From assembly GCA_030867875.1 (NCBI GenBank), contig JAOWCC010000936.1, positions 11,602,095 through 11,666,094 on the forward strand: 64,000 nucleotides of DNA. Reading direction: 5' to 3'. Source of the DNA: Actinernus sp. WN-2022 (lineage: Eukaryota > Cnidaria > Anthozoa > Actiniaria > Actinernidae). The notes beneath the pieces are model-generated. The model was given only the letters and a program-made list of their open reading frames with translations, was not told the origin of the DNA and made no database searches. This document shows positions 40,327 through 53,442 of this stretch, piece by piece; position 1 is the stretch's first letter, and every line of letters starts with the position of its first letter. A program made the position numbers and the translations under genes.

Positions 40327-43300
40327 ATGATTTCACTCGACTATCATTTTGAGCCGTCTGTAGGCGACAATGACAGAATATTTCAGAAGGGTTATATGAC
40401 GCCAAAACACCGCTCTGAAAAGAATCTCCAGATTTCAGTAGTCCAGGGGTTGACTCGTAAACTTTTAGCAAATTCTATTTTTCGCTGCAAATGACATGTA
40501 TCCGGTTTTTACCAAAAGACTGAATTCGGCTTTTTTAGCACTGCTGTATAAAATCTAACACATCGTCCGGCAAAACCTTTACAAAAGCGGTAACCTTTAG
40601 ACAAAGAGCTGGCCAATCATACACTGGCTTCCTCGAGTGACCGGAATTCGCGGGACAGAGTGCGCTGAAGGGCGGCAAAAAATAATACCTTCTACTCTTG
40701 GTCGCTGAACATTTTCCCAAGTATTGAAACTTGTGACAAAAAATACTTTTTAAAAGCATAAATCAAGCGTTGTTTTAAAAATTACGCTTACAATTTGAGA
40801 AACCGAGAAATCGGCGACCCCGGTCCGCGCACGAGTCTACTCTTAAAACCATGCTTCATTCCAGTGAGGAATACCGCCATGACAGCATATAACTATACCA
40901 CTCTTGAAACTCGGGCTTCCACTCTTAGCAAACCCGGTAGCTATAGACAAATGGTCCAACTCATATTGATCCTCTAACTCGTACAGGTCCCATGTGCTCT
41001 TACATATCAGCGATAAAATACTCAGTTTGTAATCCACACAGTTTGGGAGTGGAAATTCTGGTAACGTGGGTATTTCAGTTACTCAAGAGTTATAAAACAG
41101 TGAGGATTTTGCTGGAAAGGTTCCTCATGGGTACAAAAGCTAAACACGTTATATATATGGCATAAATCGTCTTACCTTGATGAAAAATTACAAGATGAAA
41201 CGGATCAGAAATCTGAGTGTTGTAAGACGTCCTTACTGCAGCATAAGCCAAACAGAAAGAGGCACGTGCAGTGATACGGAAACAATTTCCTGGCAGACCT
41301 TCACCATGCGCATGCACCCGCGAGACCTCCCACTGACCGGTTATGCACATGAGTCGACGTGTGCTCAAGGTTTCACCAAACAGAAAGCCCAAAGTTTGTT
41401 AATTACACGAAAAACAGACCAACTGCGATCCTTTGCGAGTTATGAAACAACTCCCAATTACTAACGTTTACTAACGGCCCAGTCTCATTTAGTCTCCTTT
41501 GCAGCGTTCTTAGTGCCGTACGTCCCCCACCCCTCCATACAGCCTAAGGAGACTAAGTATCATTCTAGTTATAGACACTAAACTTTTGGGTCCTTTAATA
41601 ACGGCCACATGTTTTCAGTGATTCATTATATACAGCTAGCATTTTGGACCGTTTAGTAATGGCCTCAAGTCGTACGCCATTTCAGTATACAGCTAATTCA
41701 AAAAAGGTTGTCATGAACATTCGACATTCGATATTGCACATTCGACATTACGAGACCGCTATGGATTGTGGTCGCATTGCTTCGATTGTTAAAGTAATGA
41801 AACAATAAAGTAATTAGTACTTTCAGAGACACAAAATTGTGATTACTTTTTTGTTACAGTAATTACTATCTCGCAAGAAAACAATATAGAGATCACAATC
41901 CGTATCGGTCTCGTAATATCCAATGTGCAATGTCGAATGACAACCTCTTTTGAATTACTTTAGGTATACATATGCTGAATTTCGTCATTACATAACGGCC
42001 GTTTTCATATTCCCCTCACATATATACGGATGCTGAATTTCGTCATTACATTACGGCCGTTTTCATATTCCCTCGCATATATACAGATGTTGAATTTCGT
42101 CATTACATAACGGCCGTTTTCATGTTCCCCTTACATATACACAGATGTTGAATTTCGTCATTACATAACGGCCGTGTTCATGTTCCCCTTACATATATAC
42201 AGATGCTGAATTTCGTCATAACATAACGGCCGTTTTCATGTTCCCCTTACATAATTTTATACACAGATGCTGAATTTCGTCATTACATAACGGCCGTTTT
42301 CATATTCCCCTCACATATATACAGATGCTGAATTTCGTCATTACATAAAGCCCGTTTTCATGTTCTACTTACATATATATATACATATGCTGAATTTCCT
42401 CATTACATAACGGCCGTTTCCACGTTCTCTCTTACATATATACAGATGCTGAATTTCGTCATTACATAACGGCCGTTTTCATGTTCCCTCACATATATGC
42501 GGATGCTGAATTTCGTCATTACATAACGGCTGTTTTCATGTTCCCTTATACATATGAAAATATGCTGAATTTCGTCATTACACTTGATAACGGCCGTTTT
42601 CATATTCTCCCTTACATATTTACAGATACTGAATTTCGTCATTACATAACGGTCGTTTTAATGTTCCCCTTACATATATACAGATGCTGAATTTCGTCAT
42701 TACATAACGGCCGTTTTCATGTTCCCCTTACATATACACATATGCTGAATTTCGTCATTACATAACGGCCGTTTTCATGTTCCCCTTACATATACACAGA
42801 TGCTGAATTTCGTCATTACATAACGGCCGTTTTCATGTTCTCTCTTACATATACACAGATGCTGAATTTCGTCATTACATAGCGCCCGTTTTCATGTTGA
42901 ATTCAGATGCTGAATTTCGTCATTACATAACGGCCGTTTTCATGTTCCCCTTACATATATACAGATGCTGAATTTCGTCATTACATAACGCCCGTTTTCA
43001 TCTTCCCCTTACATATATATATACAGATGCTGAATTTCCTCATTACATAACGGCCGTTTTCATGTTCCCTTTACATATATACAGATGCTAAATTTCGTCA
43101 TTACATAACGGCCGTTTTCATGTTCTCTCTTACATATACACAGATGCTGAATTTCGTCATTACATAGCGCCCGTTTTCATGTTGAATTCAGATGCTGAAT
43201 TTCGTCATTACATAACGGCCGTTTTCATGTTTCCCTTACATATATACAGATGCTGAATTTCGTAATTACATAACGTCCGTTTTCATGTTCCCCCTTATTT

Positions 43301-46300
43301 CGTCATTACATAACGGCCGTTTTCATGTTGCCCTTACATATACACAGATGCTGAATTTCGTCATTACATAACGGCCGTTTTCATGTTCCCCTTACATATA
43401 TACAGACTGATGCTAAATTTCGTCATTACATAACGGCCGTTTTCATGTTCTCTCTTACATATACACAGATGCTGAATTTCGTCATTACATAGCGCCCGTT
43501 TTCTTGTTGAATTCAGATGCTGAATTTCGTCATTACATAACGGCCGTTTTCATGTTCCCCTTACATATATACAGATGCTGAATTTCGTCATTACATAACG
43601 TCCGTTTTCATGTTCCCCTTACATATATACAGATGCTGAATTTCGTCATTACATAACGCCCGTTTTCATCTTCCCCTTACATATATACAGATGCTGAATT
43701 TCCCCATTACATAACGGCCGTTTTCATGTTCCCCTGCCATATATACAGATGCTAAATTTCATCATTACATAACGGCCGTTTTCACGTTCTCTCTTACATA
43801 TATACAGATGCTGAATTTCGTCATTACATAACGGCCGTTTTCATGTTCCCTCACATATATGCGGATGCTGAATTTCGTCATTACATAACGGCTGTTTTCA
43901 TGTTCCCTTATACATATGAAAATATGCTGAATTTCGTCATTACACTTGATAACGGCCGTTTTCATATTCTCCCTTACATATTTACAGATACTGAATTTCG
44001 TCATTACATAACGGTCGTTTTAATGTTCCCCTTACATATATACAGATGCTGAATTTCGTCATTACATTACGGCCGTTTTCATGTTGCCCTTACATATACA
44101 CAGATGCTGAATTTCGTCATTACATAACGGCCGTTTTCATGTTCTCTCTTACATATACACAGATGCTGAATTTCGTCATTACATAGCGCCCGTTTTCATG
44201 TTGAATTCAGATGCTGAATTTCGTCATTACATAACGGCCGTTTTCATGTTCCCCTTACATATATACAGATGCTGAATTTCGTCATTACATAACGCCCGTT
44301 TTCATCTTCCCCTTACATATATACAGAGGCTGAATTTCCTCATTACATAACAGCCGTTTTCATGTTCCCTTTACATATATACAGATGCTAAATTTCGTCA
44401 TTACATAACGGCCGTTTTCATGTTCTCTCTTACATATACACAGATGCTGAATTTCGTCATTACATAGCGCCCGTTTTCATGTTGAATTCAGATGCTGAAT
44501 TTCGTCATTACATAACGGCCGTTTTCATGTTCCCCTTACATATATACAGATGCTGAAGTTCGTCATTACATAACGTCCGTTTTCATATTCCCCCTTATTT
44601 CGTCATTACATAACGGCCGTTTTCATGTTGCCCTTACATATACACAGATACTGAATTTCGTCATTACATAACGGCCGTTTTCATGTTCCCCTTACATATA
44701 TACAGACTGATGCTAAATTTCGTCATTACATAACGGCCGTTTTCATGTTCTCTCTTACATATACACAGATGCTGAATTTCGTCATTACATAGCGCCCGTT
44801 TTCTTGTTGAATTCAGATGCTGAATTTCGTCATTACATAACGGCCGTTTTCATGTTCCCCTTACATATATACAGATGCTGAATTTCGTCATTACATAACG
44901 TCCGTTTTCATGTTCCCCTTACATATATACAGATGCTGAATTTCGTCATTACATAACGCCCGTTTTCATCTTCCCCTTACATATATACAGATGCTGAATT
45001 TCCCCATTACATAACGGCCGTTTTCATGTTCCCCTGCCATATATACAGATGCTAAATTTCATCATTACATAACGGCCGTTTTGCACGTTCTCTCTTACAT
45101 ATATAGAGATGCTGAATTTCGTCATTACATAACGGCCGTTTTCATGTTCCCTCACATATATGCGGATGCTGAATTTCGTCATTACATAACGGCTGTTTTC
45201 ATGTTCCCTTATACATATGAAAATATGCTGAATTTCGTCATTACACTTGATAACGGCCGTTTTCATATTCTCCCTTACGTATTTACAGATACTGAATTTC
45301 GTCATTACATAACGGTCGTTTTAATGTTCCCCTTACATATATACAGATGCTGAATTTCGTCATTACATTACGGCCGTTTTCATGTTGCCCTTACATATAT
45401 ACAGATGCTAAATTTCGTCATTACATAACGGCCGTTTTCATGTTCTCTCTTACATATACACAGATGCTGAATTTCGTCATTACATAGCGCCCGTTTTCAT
45501 GTTGAATTCAGATGCTGAATTTCGTCATTACATAACGGCCGTTTTCATGTTTCCCTTACATATATACAGATGCTGAATTTCGTCATTACATAACGTCCGT
45601 TTTCATGTTCCCCCTTATTTCGTCATTACATAACGGCCGTTTTCATGTTGCCCTTACATATACACAGATGCTGAATTTCGTCATTACATAACGGCCGTTT
45701 TCATGTTCCCCTTACATATATACAGACTGATGCTAAATTTCGTCATTACATAACGGCCGTTTTCATGTTCTCTCTTACATATACACAGATGCTGAATTTC
45801 GTCATTACATAGCGCCCGTTTTCTTGTTGAATTCAGATGCTGAATTTCGTCATTACATAACGGCCGTTTTCATGTTCCCCTTACATATATACAGATGCTG
45901 AATTTCGTCATTACATAACGTCCGTTTTCATGTTCCCCTTACATATATACAGATGCTGAATTTCGTCATTACATAACGCCCGTTTTCATCTTCCCCTTAC
46001 ATATATACAGATGCTGAATTTCCCCATTACATAACGGCCGTTTTCATGTTCCCCTGCCATATATACAGATGCTAAATTTCATCATTACATAACGGCCGTT
46101 TTCACGTTCTCTCTTACATATATACAGATGCTGAATTTCGTCATTACATAACGGCCGTTTTCATGTTCCCTCACATATATGCGGATGCTGAATTTCGTCA
46201 TTACATAACGGCTGTTTTCATGTTCCCTTATACATATGAAAATATGCTGAATTTCGTCATTACACTTGATAACGGCCGTTTTCATATTCTCCCTTACATA

Positions 46301-49300
46301 TTTACAGATACTGAATTTCGTCATTACATAACGGTCGTTTTAATGTTCCCCTTACATATATACAGATGCTGAATTTCGTCATTACATTACGGCCGTTTTC
46401 ATGTTGCCCTTACATATACACAGTTGCTGAATTTCGTCATTACATAACGGCCGTTTTCATGTTCTCTCTTACATATACACAGATGCTGAATTTCGTCATT
46501 ACATAGCGCCCGTTTTCATGTTGAATTCAGATGCTGAATTTCGTCATTACATAACGGCCGTATTCATGTTCCCATACATATATACAGATGCTGAATTTCG
46601 TCATTACATAACGCCCGTTTTCATCTTCCCTTTACATATATACAGAGGCTGAATTTCCTCATTACATAACGGCCGTTTTCATGTTCCCTTTACATATATA
46701 CAGATGCTAAATTTCGTCATTACATAACGGCCGTTTTCATGTTCTCTCTTACATATACACAGATGCTGAATTTCGTCATTACATAGCGCCCGTTTTCATG
46801 TTGAATTCAGATGCTGAATTTCGTCATTACATAACGGCCGTTTTCATGTTCCCCTTACATATATACAGATGCTGAATTTCGTCATTACATAACGTCCGTT
46901 TTCATATTCCCCCTTATTTCGTCATTACATAACGGCCGTTTTCATGTTGCCCTTACATATACACAGATACTGAATTTCGTCATTACATAACGGCCGTTTT
47001 CATGTTCCCCTTACATATATACAGACTGATGCTAAATTTCGTCATTACATAACGGCCGTTTTCATGTTCTCTCTTACATATACACAGATGCTGAATTTCG
47101 TCATTACATAGCGCCCGTTTTCTTGTTGAATTCAGATGCTGAATTTCGTCATTACATAACGGCCGTTTTCATGTTCCCCTTACATATATACAGATGCTGA
47201 ATTTCGTCATTACATAACGTCCGTTTTCATGTTCCCCTTACATATATACAGATGCTGAATTTCGTCATTACATAACGCCCGTTTTCATCTTCCCCTTACA
47301 TATATACAGATGCTGAATTTCCCCATTACATAACGGCCGTTTTCATGTTCCCCTGCCATATATACAGATGCTAAATTTCATCATTACATAACGGCCGTTT
47401 TCACGTTCTCTCTTACATATATACAGATGCTGAATTTCGTCATTACATAACGGCCGTTTTCATGTTCCCTCACATATATGCGGATGCTGAATTTCGTCAT
47501 TACATAACGGCTGTTTTCATGTTCCCTTATACATATGAAAATATGCTGAATTTCGTCATTACACTTGATAACGGCCGTTTTCATATTCTCCCTTACATAT
47601 TTACAGATACTGAATTTCGTCATTACATAACGGTCGTTTTAATGTTCCCCTTACATATATACAGATGCTGAATTTCGTCATTACATTACGGCCGTTTTCA
47701 TGTTGCCCTTACATATACACAGTTGCTGAATTTCGTCATTACATAACGGCCGTTTTCATGTTCTCTCTTACATATACACAGATGCTGAATTTCGTCATTA
47801 CATAGCGCCCGTTTTCATGTTGAATTCAGATGCTGAATTTCGTCATTACATAACGGCCGTATTCATGTTCCCTTACATATATACAGATGCTGAATTTCGT
47901 CATTACATAACGCCCGTTTTCATCTTCCCTTTACATATATACAGAGGCTGAATTTCCTCATTACATAACGGCCGTTTTCATGTTCCCTTTACATATATAC
48001 AGATGCTAAATTTCGTCATTACATAACGGCCGTTTTCATGTTCTCTCTTACATATACACAGATGCTGAATTTCGTCATTACATAGCGCCCGTTTTCATGT
48101 TGAATTCAGATGCTGAATTTCGTCATTACATAACGGCCGTTTTCATGTTCCCCTTACATATATACAGATGCTGAATTTCGTCATTACATAACGTCCGTTT
48201 TCATATTCCCCCTTATTTCGTCATTACATAACGGCCGTTTTCATGTTGCCCTTACATATACACAGATACTGAATTTCGTCATTACATAACGGCCGTTTTC
48301 ATGTTCCCCTTACATATATACAGACTGATGCTAAATTTCGTCATTACATAACGGCCGTTTTCATGTTCTCTCTTACATATACACAGATGCTGAATTTCGT
48401 CATTACATAGCGCCCGTTTTCTTGTTGAATTCAGATGCTGAATTTCGTCATTACATAACGGCCGTTTTCATGTTCCCCTTACATATATACAGATGCTGAA
48501 TTTCGTCATTACATAACGTCCGTTTTCATGTTCCCCTTACATATATACAGATGCTGAATTTCGTCATTACATAACGCCCGTTTTCATCTTCCCCTTACAT
48601 ATATACAGATGCTGAATTTCCCCATTACATAACGGCCGTTTTCATGTTCCCCTGCCATATATACAGATGCTAAATTTCATCATTACATAACGGCCGTTTT
48701 GCACGTTCTCTCTTACATATATACAGATGCTGAATTTCGTCATTACATAACGGCCGTTTTCATGTTCCCTCACATATATGCGGATGCTGAATTTCGTCAT
48801 TACATAATGGCTGTTTTCATGTTCCCTTATACATATGAAAATATGCTGAATTTCGTCATTACACTTGATAACGGCCGTTTTCATATTCTCCCTTACGTAT
48901 TTACAGATACTGAATTTCGTCATTACATAACGGTCGTTTTAATGTTCCCCTTACATATATACAGATGCTGAATTTCGTCATTACATTACGGCCGTTTTCA
49001 TGTTGCCCTTACATATACACAGATGCTGAATTTCGTCATTACATAACGGCCGTTTTCATGTTCTCTCTTACATATACACAGATGCTGAATTTCGTCATTA
49101 CATAGCGCCCGTTTTCATGTTGAATTCAGATGCTGAATTTCGTCATTACATAACGGCCGTTTTCATGTTCCCCTTACATATATACAGATGCTGAATTTCG
49201 TCATTACATAACGCCCGTTTTCATCTTCCCCTTACATATATACAGATGCTGAATTTCCTCATTACATAACGGCCGTTTTCATGTTCCCTTTACATATATA

Positions 49301-50433
49301 CAGATGCTTAAATTTCGTCATTACATAACGGCCGTTTTCATGTTCTCTCTTACATATACACAGATGCTGAATTTCGTCATTACATAGCGCCCGTTTTCAT
49401 GTTGAATTCAGATGCTGAATTTCGTCATTACATAACGGCCGTTTTCATGTTCCCCTTACATATATACAGATGCTGAATTTCGTCATTACATAACGTCCGT
49501 TTTCATATTCCCCCTTATTTCGTCATTACATAACGGCCGTTTTCATGTTGCCCTTACATATACACAGATACTGAATTTCGTCATTACATAACGGCCGTTT
49601 TCATGTTCCCCTTACATATATAAAGACTGATGCTAAATTTCGTCATTACATAACGGCCGTTTTCATGTTCTCTCTTACATATACACAGATGCTGAATTTC
49701 GTCATTACATAGCGCCCGTTTTCTTGTTGAATTCAGATGCTGAATTTCGTCATTACATAACGGCCGTTTTCATGTTGCCCTTACATATACACAGATGCTG
49801 AATTTCGTCATTACATAACGCCCGTTTTCATGTTCCCCTTACATATATACAGATGCTGAATTTCCCCATTACATAACGGCCGTTTTCATGTTCCCCTGAC
49901 ATATATACAGATGCTAAATTTCATCATTACATAACGGCCGTTTTCATGTTCTCTCTTACATATACACAGATGCTGAATTTCGTCATTACATAGCGCCCGT
50001 TTTCATGTTGAATTCAGATGCTGATTTTCCTCATTACATAACGTAAGTTTTCAAGTTCCCCTTACATATATACAGATGCTGAATTTCGTCATTACATAAT
50101 ATCCGTTTTCATGTTCCCCCTTATTTCGTCATTACATAACGGCGGTTTTCATGTTGCCCTTACATATACACAGATGCTGAATTTCGTCATTACATAACGC
50201 CCGTTTTCATGTTCCCCTTACATATACTGATACAGATGCTGAATTTCGTCATTACATAACGGCCGTTTTCATGTTGCCCTTACATATACACAAATGCTGA
50301 ATTTCGTCATTACATAACGGCCGTCTTCATTTTCCCCTTACATATATACAGATGCTGAAATTCGTCATTATATAACGGCCGTTTTCATGTTCCCTCTTAT
50401 TTCCTTATTACTTAACGTTCGTTTTCATGTTGC
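40327..50433. repeat. Tandem segmental duplication, copy B
   Basis: Second copy of the 31518-40326 segment, about 1.3 kb longer because its minisatellite carries one additional higher-order block (array landmarks at 46085 and 47384 instead of one at 37275). The junction is abrupt: the minisatellite of copy A stops at gttgccct and the unique block restarts at atgatttc, while copy B continues past the same point (tgttgcccttacat near 50430). A few substitutions (for example near 33547/42367 and 36298/45106) separate the arrays. Confidence 0.93.
41695..41956. mobile_element. Small fold-back (MITE-like) element, copy B
   Basis: Duplicate of the element at 32885-33146, carried along by the segmental duplication at an offset of 8810 bp. 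It is not an independent insertion. Confidence 0.8.
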
Positions 50434-50527
50434 CCTTACATATACACAGATGCTGAATTTCGTCATTACATAACGCCCGTTTTCATGTTGTCACTTATTT
50501 CGTCATTACATAACGGCCGTTTTCATG
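41963..50527. repeat. 58-bp minisatellite array B with higher-order structure
   Basis: Copy of array A plus an extra block of about 1299 bp and about 95 bp more at the right end (last units near 50440-50527). Landmarks fall at 42403, 43765, 45024, 46085, 47384 and 48642. It ends at ggccgttttcat before gagaaaaagtcc. Confidence 0.95.
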
Positions 50528-50747
50528 AGAAAAAGTCCGTCACTTCGCCTCTCGCAGTTCAACTCACGGCCGGGTTATTTTCAGTTAGAACGAGTAACAA
50601 AGATGGCCGATGTTTCGTCGTAAGACAAGTTGGGCTCTGCTCAGTGCAAGGTGAAACGGTCGGTGTATCACAACACTCAACAGTAATACGCTGCACGAGT
50701 TCACATGCCAGCATGTGAAAACGACAACTGAACATGGAAGCCCGCCG

Positions 50748-51140
50748 ATGGTCTTTCTCCAACCCGACATAAGGTCCTTCCTGGACAGTCAGGAACTCAA
50801 AGAAGAGTTAAGCAGTTTGGTCTTGTCTGCTGGTGGAAACCCTACCGTTATCCAGATTTCGGACAACATGTATGCTGTTTTCGGGCCGGCGAAAGCGAGC
50901 AATCCATTGGGATTCTGCCACGTTAAGAGAAACGAAACCCAGAAGCGCTTTTTCTGCACTGGAAAGGACTGCCGGTGCTCCTACTCCGCGAAAGGAAATC
51001 AGAGAAAGAAGAAGACATTGTGTGTACATGTCAATCTTTTACTATCGTGTTTTAAGCAGGTCGACTCCGACAGTGCAGTAGTTGCATCGGCGACCACCAC
51101 AACGGCCTCAACGGCCTCTGATCCTGCTCAAGCATGTTAA
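50748..51140 (+). CDS. Small protein with SWIM-like zinc-binding motif
   Basis: A 130-codon frame from the first ATG (50748) to TAA at 51138-51140; the frame is open upstream to a TGA at 50652 but lacks an earlier ATG, so it could also be a spliced exon. Residues C75, C77, C92 and H94 form a C-x-C-x14-C-x-H pattern, the layout of SWIM zinc fingers, with a further C70 just ahead and a basic GNQRKKK stretch between. SWIM fingers bind DNA or protein and are common in MULE-type transposases and in some host proteins. The tail is Ala/Thr-rich and low in complexity. No transposase core is visible nearby, so this may be a fragment of a larger transposon gene, a host exon, or a small standalone protein. 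Confidence 0.5.
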   Translation: MVFLQPDIRSFLDSQELKEELSSLVLSAGGNPTVIQISDNMYAVFGPAKASNPLGFCHVKRNETQKRFFCTGKDCRCSYSAKGNQRKKKTLCVHVNLLLSCFKQVDSDSAVVASATTTTASTASDPAQAC

Positions 51141-51269
51141 GGCATGGTTTTTGAACCGTTCTGATAAAACATTCAAAATTCGCTATCTTTGTCATTTACG
51201 TATGAAATACCCTATAACTTTGGAATAATACGGTAATCGTGTGTCTTAACATTTAAGGATCGGTATTTT
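51141..51269. other. Short intergenic stretch
   Basis: AT-rich spacer between the zinc-binding frame and the palindromic element. I see nothing specific in it. Confidence 0.4.
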
Positions 51270-51660
51270 GGTGTTTTGAAGGTCACGTGATCTTAAGGCT
51301 GATAAAACAAAGAAATCAAAATGGGGTGGCGGAAGTTATTGTTTTGTTTCAGATTTTCGATTCGAAATGTTAAGCTTGTTATGGGAAATGAGACTGTGTC
51401 CGGAATGGTTGACTTTTTATCACTGAAGAGGATATAAATGGCAAAAAATGGTTCCTAGAATAGGTCACGTGACCTGTTTTCTATATTTTCGCCTTAACAG
51501 TCTATCAGGGTCAACCATTCCGGACTGATCTTTAAAGTCAACCACAAGTGTAATCAGATAAACACAAAATCGTTACTTAAAATATAAAATGCACCACCCC
51601 GTTTTTAGTTAAATTTTAAACTTTTTGTGATCACGTGGTTGGTCACGTGATAGACATTTT
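51270..51660. mobile_element. Degenerate palindromic (MITE-like) element
   Basis: An imperfect palindrome of about 390 bp centred on ggtcacgtgacc (near 51464-51475). The block tccggaatggttgac on the left (near 51399) is matched by gtcaaccattccgga on the right (near 51511). Further out, a ggggtgg block and a gttttgtttcagatt-like block have complementary partners on the right, and both outer ends carry tcacgtgat-type motifs (near 51284 and 51630-51650). No coding capacity. The repeated CACGTG motifs are explained by this symmetry. Confidence 0.7.
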
Positions 51661-51865
51661 ACCAAAATTATATATTAGGACGATTAAAAACGCTGAGATT
51701 AGTTATAACCACCATTGTTCTAGGATTTGAGCAAATTCAAGTGACTCTATTCAAGAAAATAGCTGTAGCCTCGTTTTCATGTTCAAACCATGCCTTAACA
51801 TGCTTGAGTGCTGCCAGTGCTACCGAAATCGAGAACGCCGTCCGGCCGCCATCTTCGTACGAAAC

Positions 51866-52310
51866 CAATAATAATAATAATAATAATAAATTATTTATAT
51901 AGCGCCATAATCCACTAGTTGCCATATGGCGCTTTACAATGAATACTGGCAGGAACAGGGACAAGGGCACAGGATTTAACAGTAGAGGCTTCTATCAGCT
52001 CAGCAACTTGTTTTATAGAGACGCTCTCAAAACCAGATAACTCACAGACGCATGTCACTGGTGTGGGGAGGTAAATCATAGGACCGCAACTCTCCGTAGC
52101 CAGGGATCGGAATGACGTATACAAGCAATCTTATCAGTAAAATAGTCAGCAAAACAATTTGAAAGTTCCTTATCAGAACCGGAAGGTGGATAACGTACCT
52201 CCGCTTTTTTGTGAAGCAGCTTGTCGACAGTTTGAAAAAAGAATGCGTTGATCATTCTTATTATCACTGATGATAGTGGAATAATACTTAATTTTAGATG
52301 ACCTGTGCAC
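51866..52310 (-). pseudogene. Internally deleted CR1/L2-like LINE relic with 3' tail
   Basis: Read on the minus strand. First a stretch resembling the region upstream of the reverse transcriptase in CR1/L2-type non-LTR retrotransposons (FFQTVDKLLHKK, CFADYFTDKIACIR, then ELSGFESVSIKQVAELIE and VKSCALVPVPAS). It then jumps directly to a typical 3' tail (ttgtaaagcgcc, ggcgctatataaat, then ATT repeats at 51868-51900). The whole reverse-transcriptase core is missing, and the front part has at least one frameshift in a T run near 52240. The family call rests on the linker pattern and the tail shape, which L2-like LINEs share with some SINEs. It is dead as a gene but may have moved as a short non-autonomous copy. 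Confidence 0.7.
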
Positions 52311-52615
52311 TGTTAAAATAACTCTAGAGAGTGGAGTAACTTTTTTAGGGTTGTTTTCACTCCAATAAAGGAGTTAATTTAACTCACATATGGAAGTTTA
52401 ACTTTATTATACTCTCTACTGGAGCCAATTTAACTCCCCCATAAGAGTTATTACAGTCCTTAAACATTGAACTCCAAGTTAGGAGTTGTTTTAACTCTTG
52501 TGGTTTCAGAGATAGAGTTGGAATAACTCCCACTTTGGAGTAAAATGTAAGGGGTTAAAATCACTCATCCAAATGAGTTGAATTAACTCTTTCTTGGAGT
52601 TAACTAAAAGCTCTT
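52311..52615. repeat. Degenerate array of GAGTTA/TAACTC motifs
   Basis: About 300 bp in which ggagtta- or gagttaa-type motifs and their complements (taactc, aactcc) alternate at irregular spacing, for example ggagttaatttaactc near 52373 and taactc at the left end near 52320. It looks like an old tandem repeat or the subterminal repeat field of a transposon. No coding frame is convincing. Confidence 0.6.
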
Positions 52616-53078
52616 TGAAACCCAATAGGCACGAAGTCTGGTGTCATGAGCTGATTCCTATGCAGTTGACCGCATCGATCGAGTAGGATACCCGAGTGAA
52701 AAACACATTGGGGCTCAAAAGCATCTTTCAGATGTACTTTGTTCAGAAAATGTATTAAAATTTGATAAAACTTTTTCAGAGTTGAGAACGAGCCCCTCAA
52801 AGTTTGCCCCACGAAGTCCTGGGCGCCGCCATTCTGTTGACATTAATTCCTATGACGTTTTTTACGTCACTTCGTCCCACCGGAGTCTTGCGGCTAACTT
52901 GTAGCGACTTGTTTTCTTTGTAAAATTTTCACACGCTCGGAATTAGAGTAGATTTTCATCGATATGGCAGAATAATTTCGTACTAGAACAAATATATCAT
53001 GAAGACGATATTGTGGGAGAAGTTCAGAAGACTGGGAGGACGAAGAAAAGCGTGTGGAAGGCGAGAATATTTGATATT
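52616..53078. other. Region without a recognised gene
   Basis: Contains a 70-codon minus frame (52600-52812, no ATG) and a 44-codon plus frame ending at 53080 with a coding-like look but no ATG. Around 52845-52885 there is a tgacgttttttacgtca inverted motif and a CpG-rich stretch next to cgccgccattctg. This could be an old promoter or gene-start fragment. I cannot support more. Confidence 0.3.
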
Positions 53079-53442
53079 TAAGAAATAGAAAACATTTCCC
53101 GTGTTTCTATAGAGTTATAGAAACACGAGTGGGAGTTTGGGAGAACGAGAAATGGCAGTGGGAACACGAGCCCGAAGGGCGAGTGTTTCCACAGCTATTT
53201 CGAGTTCTTCCAAACTTCCACAAGTGTTTCTATAACTCTATAGAAACAAGGGGAAAATGTTTTCTATTTCCTTTATAAAATAAATGAATAAAAGCACGGA
53301 AACGCTCGCTTAATTTGATAACCAAAACGTAAATTCTCACAACTAGCTCAAGCGCGCGCTCAACTGTCTATGTTTCTATGGAGTTATAGAAACACGGCTT
53401 ACAGCCAATCAGAGCGCGCGTATTATCGAAACTATTTTATAA
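53079..53442 (+). mobile_element. Fold-back element family F, full copy 1
   Basis: About 364 bp. The first ~195 bp form a long hairpin: gaaatagaaaacatttcccg on the left pairs with cttttagaaaat-type sequence on the right through tttctatagagttatagaaa blocks, with the turn at gagcccgaagggcgag. The second part runs from tttataaaata to ctattttataa (short inverted ends). No coding capacity. The composite may be two small elements fused together. Confidence 0.8.

Noticed and set aside
33593..48971. Frames of 69-93 codons on both strands of the minisatellite
   Set aside because: The same repeat gives frames on opposite strands at the same landmarks; peptides are simple translations of the 58-bp unit.
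33153..50527. CRISPR array
   Set aside because: Units are directly adjacent variants of one sequence, with no unique spacers, and the DNA is eukaryotic in character.
51280..51650. Cluster of CACGTG E-boxes as an enhancer
   Set aside because: Their positions follow the symmetry of the palindromic element, which explains them without regulatory selection.
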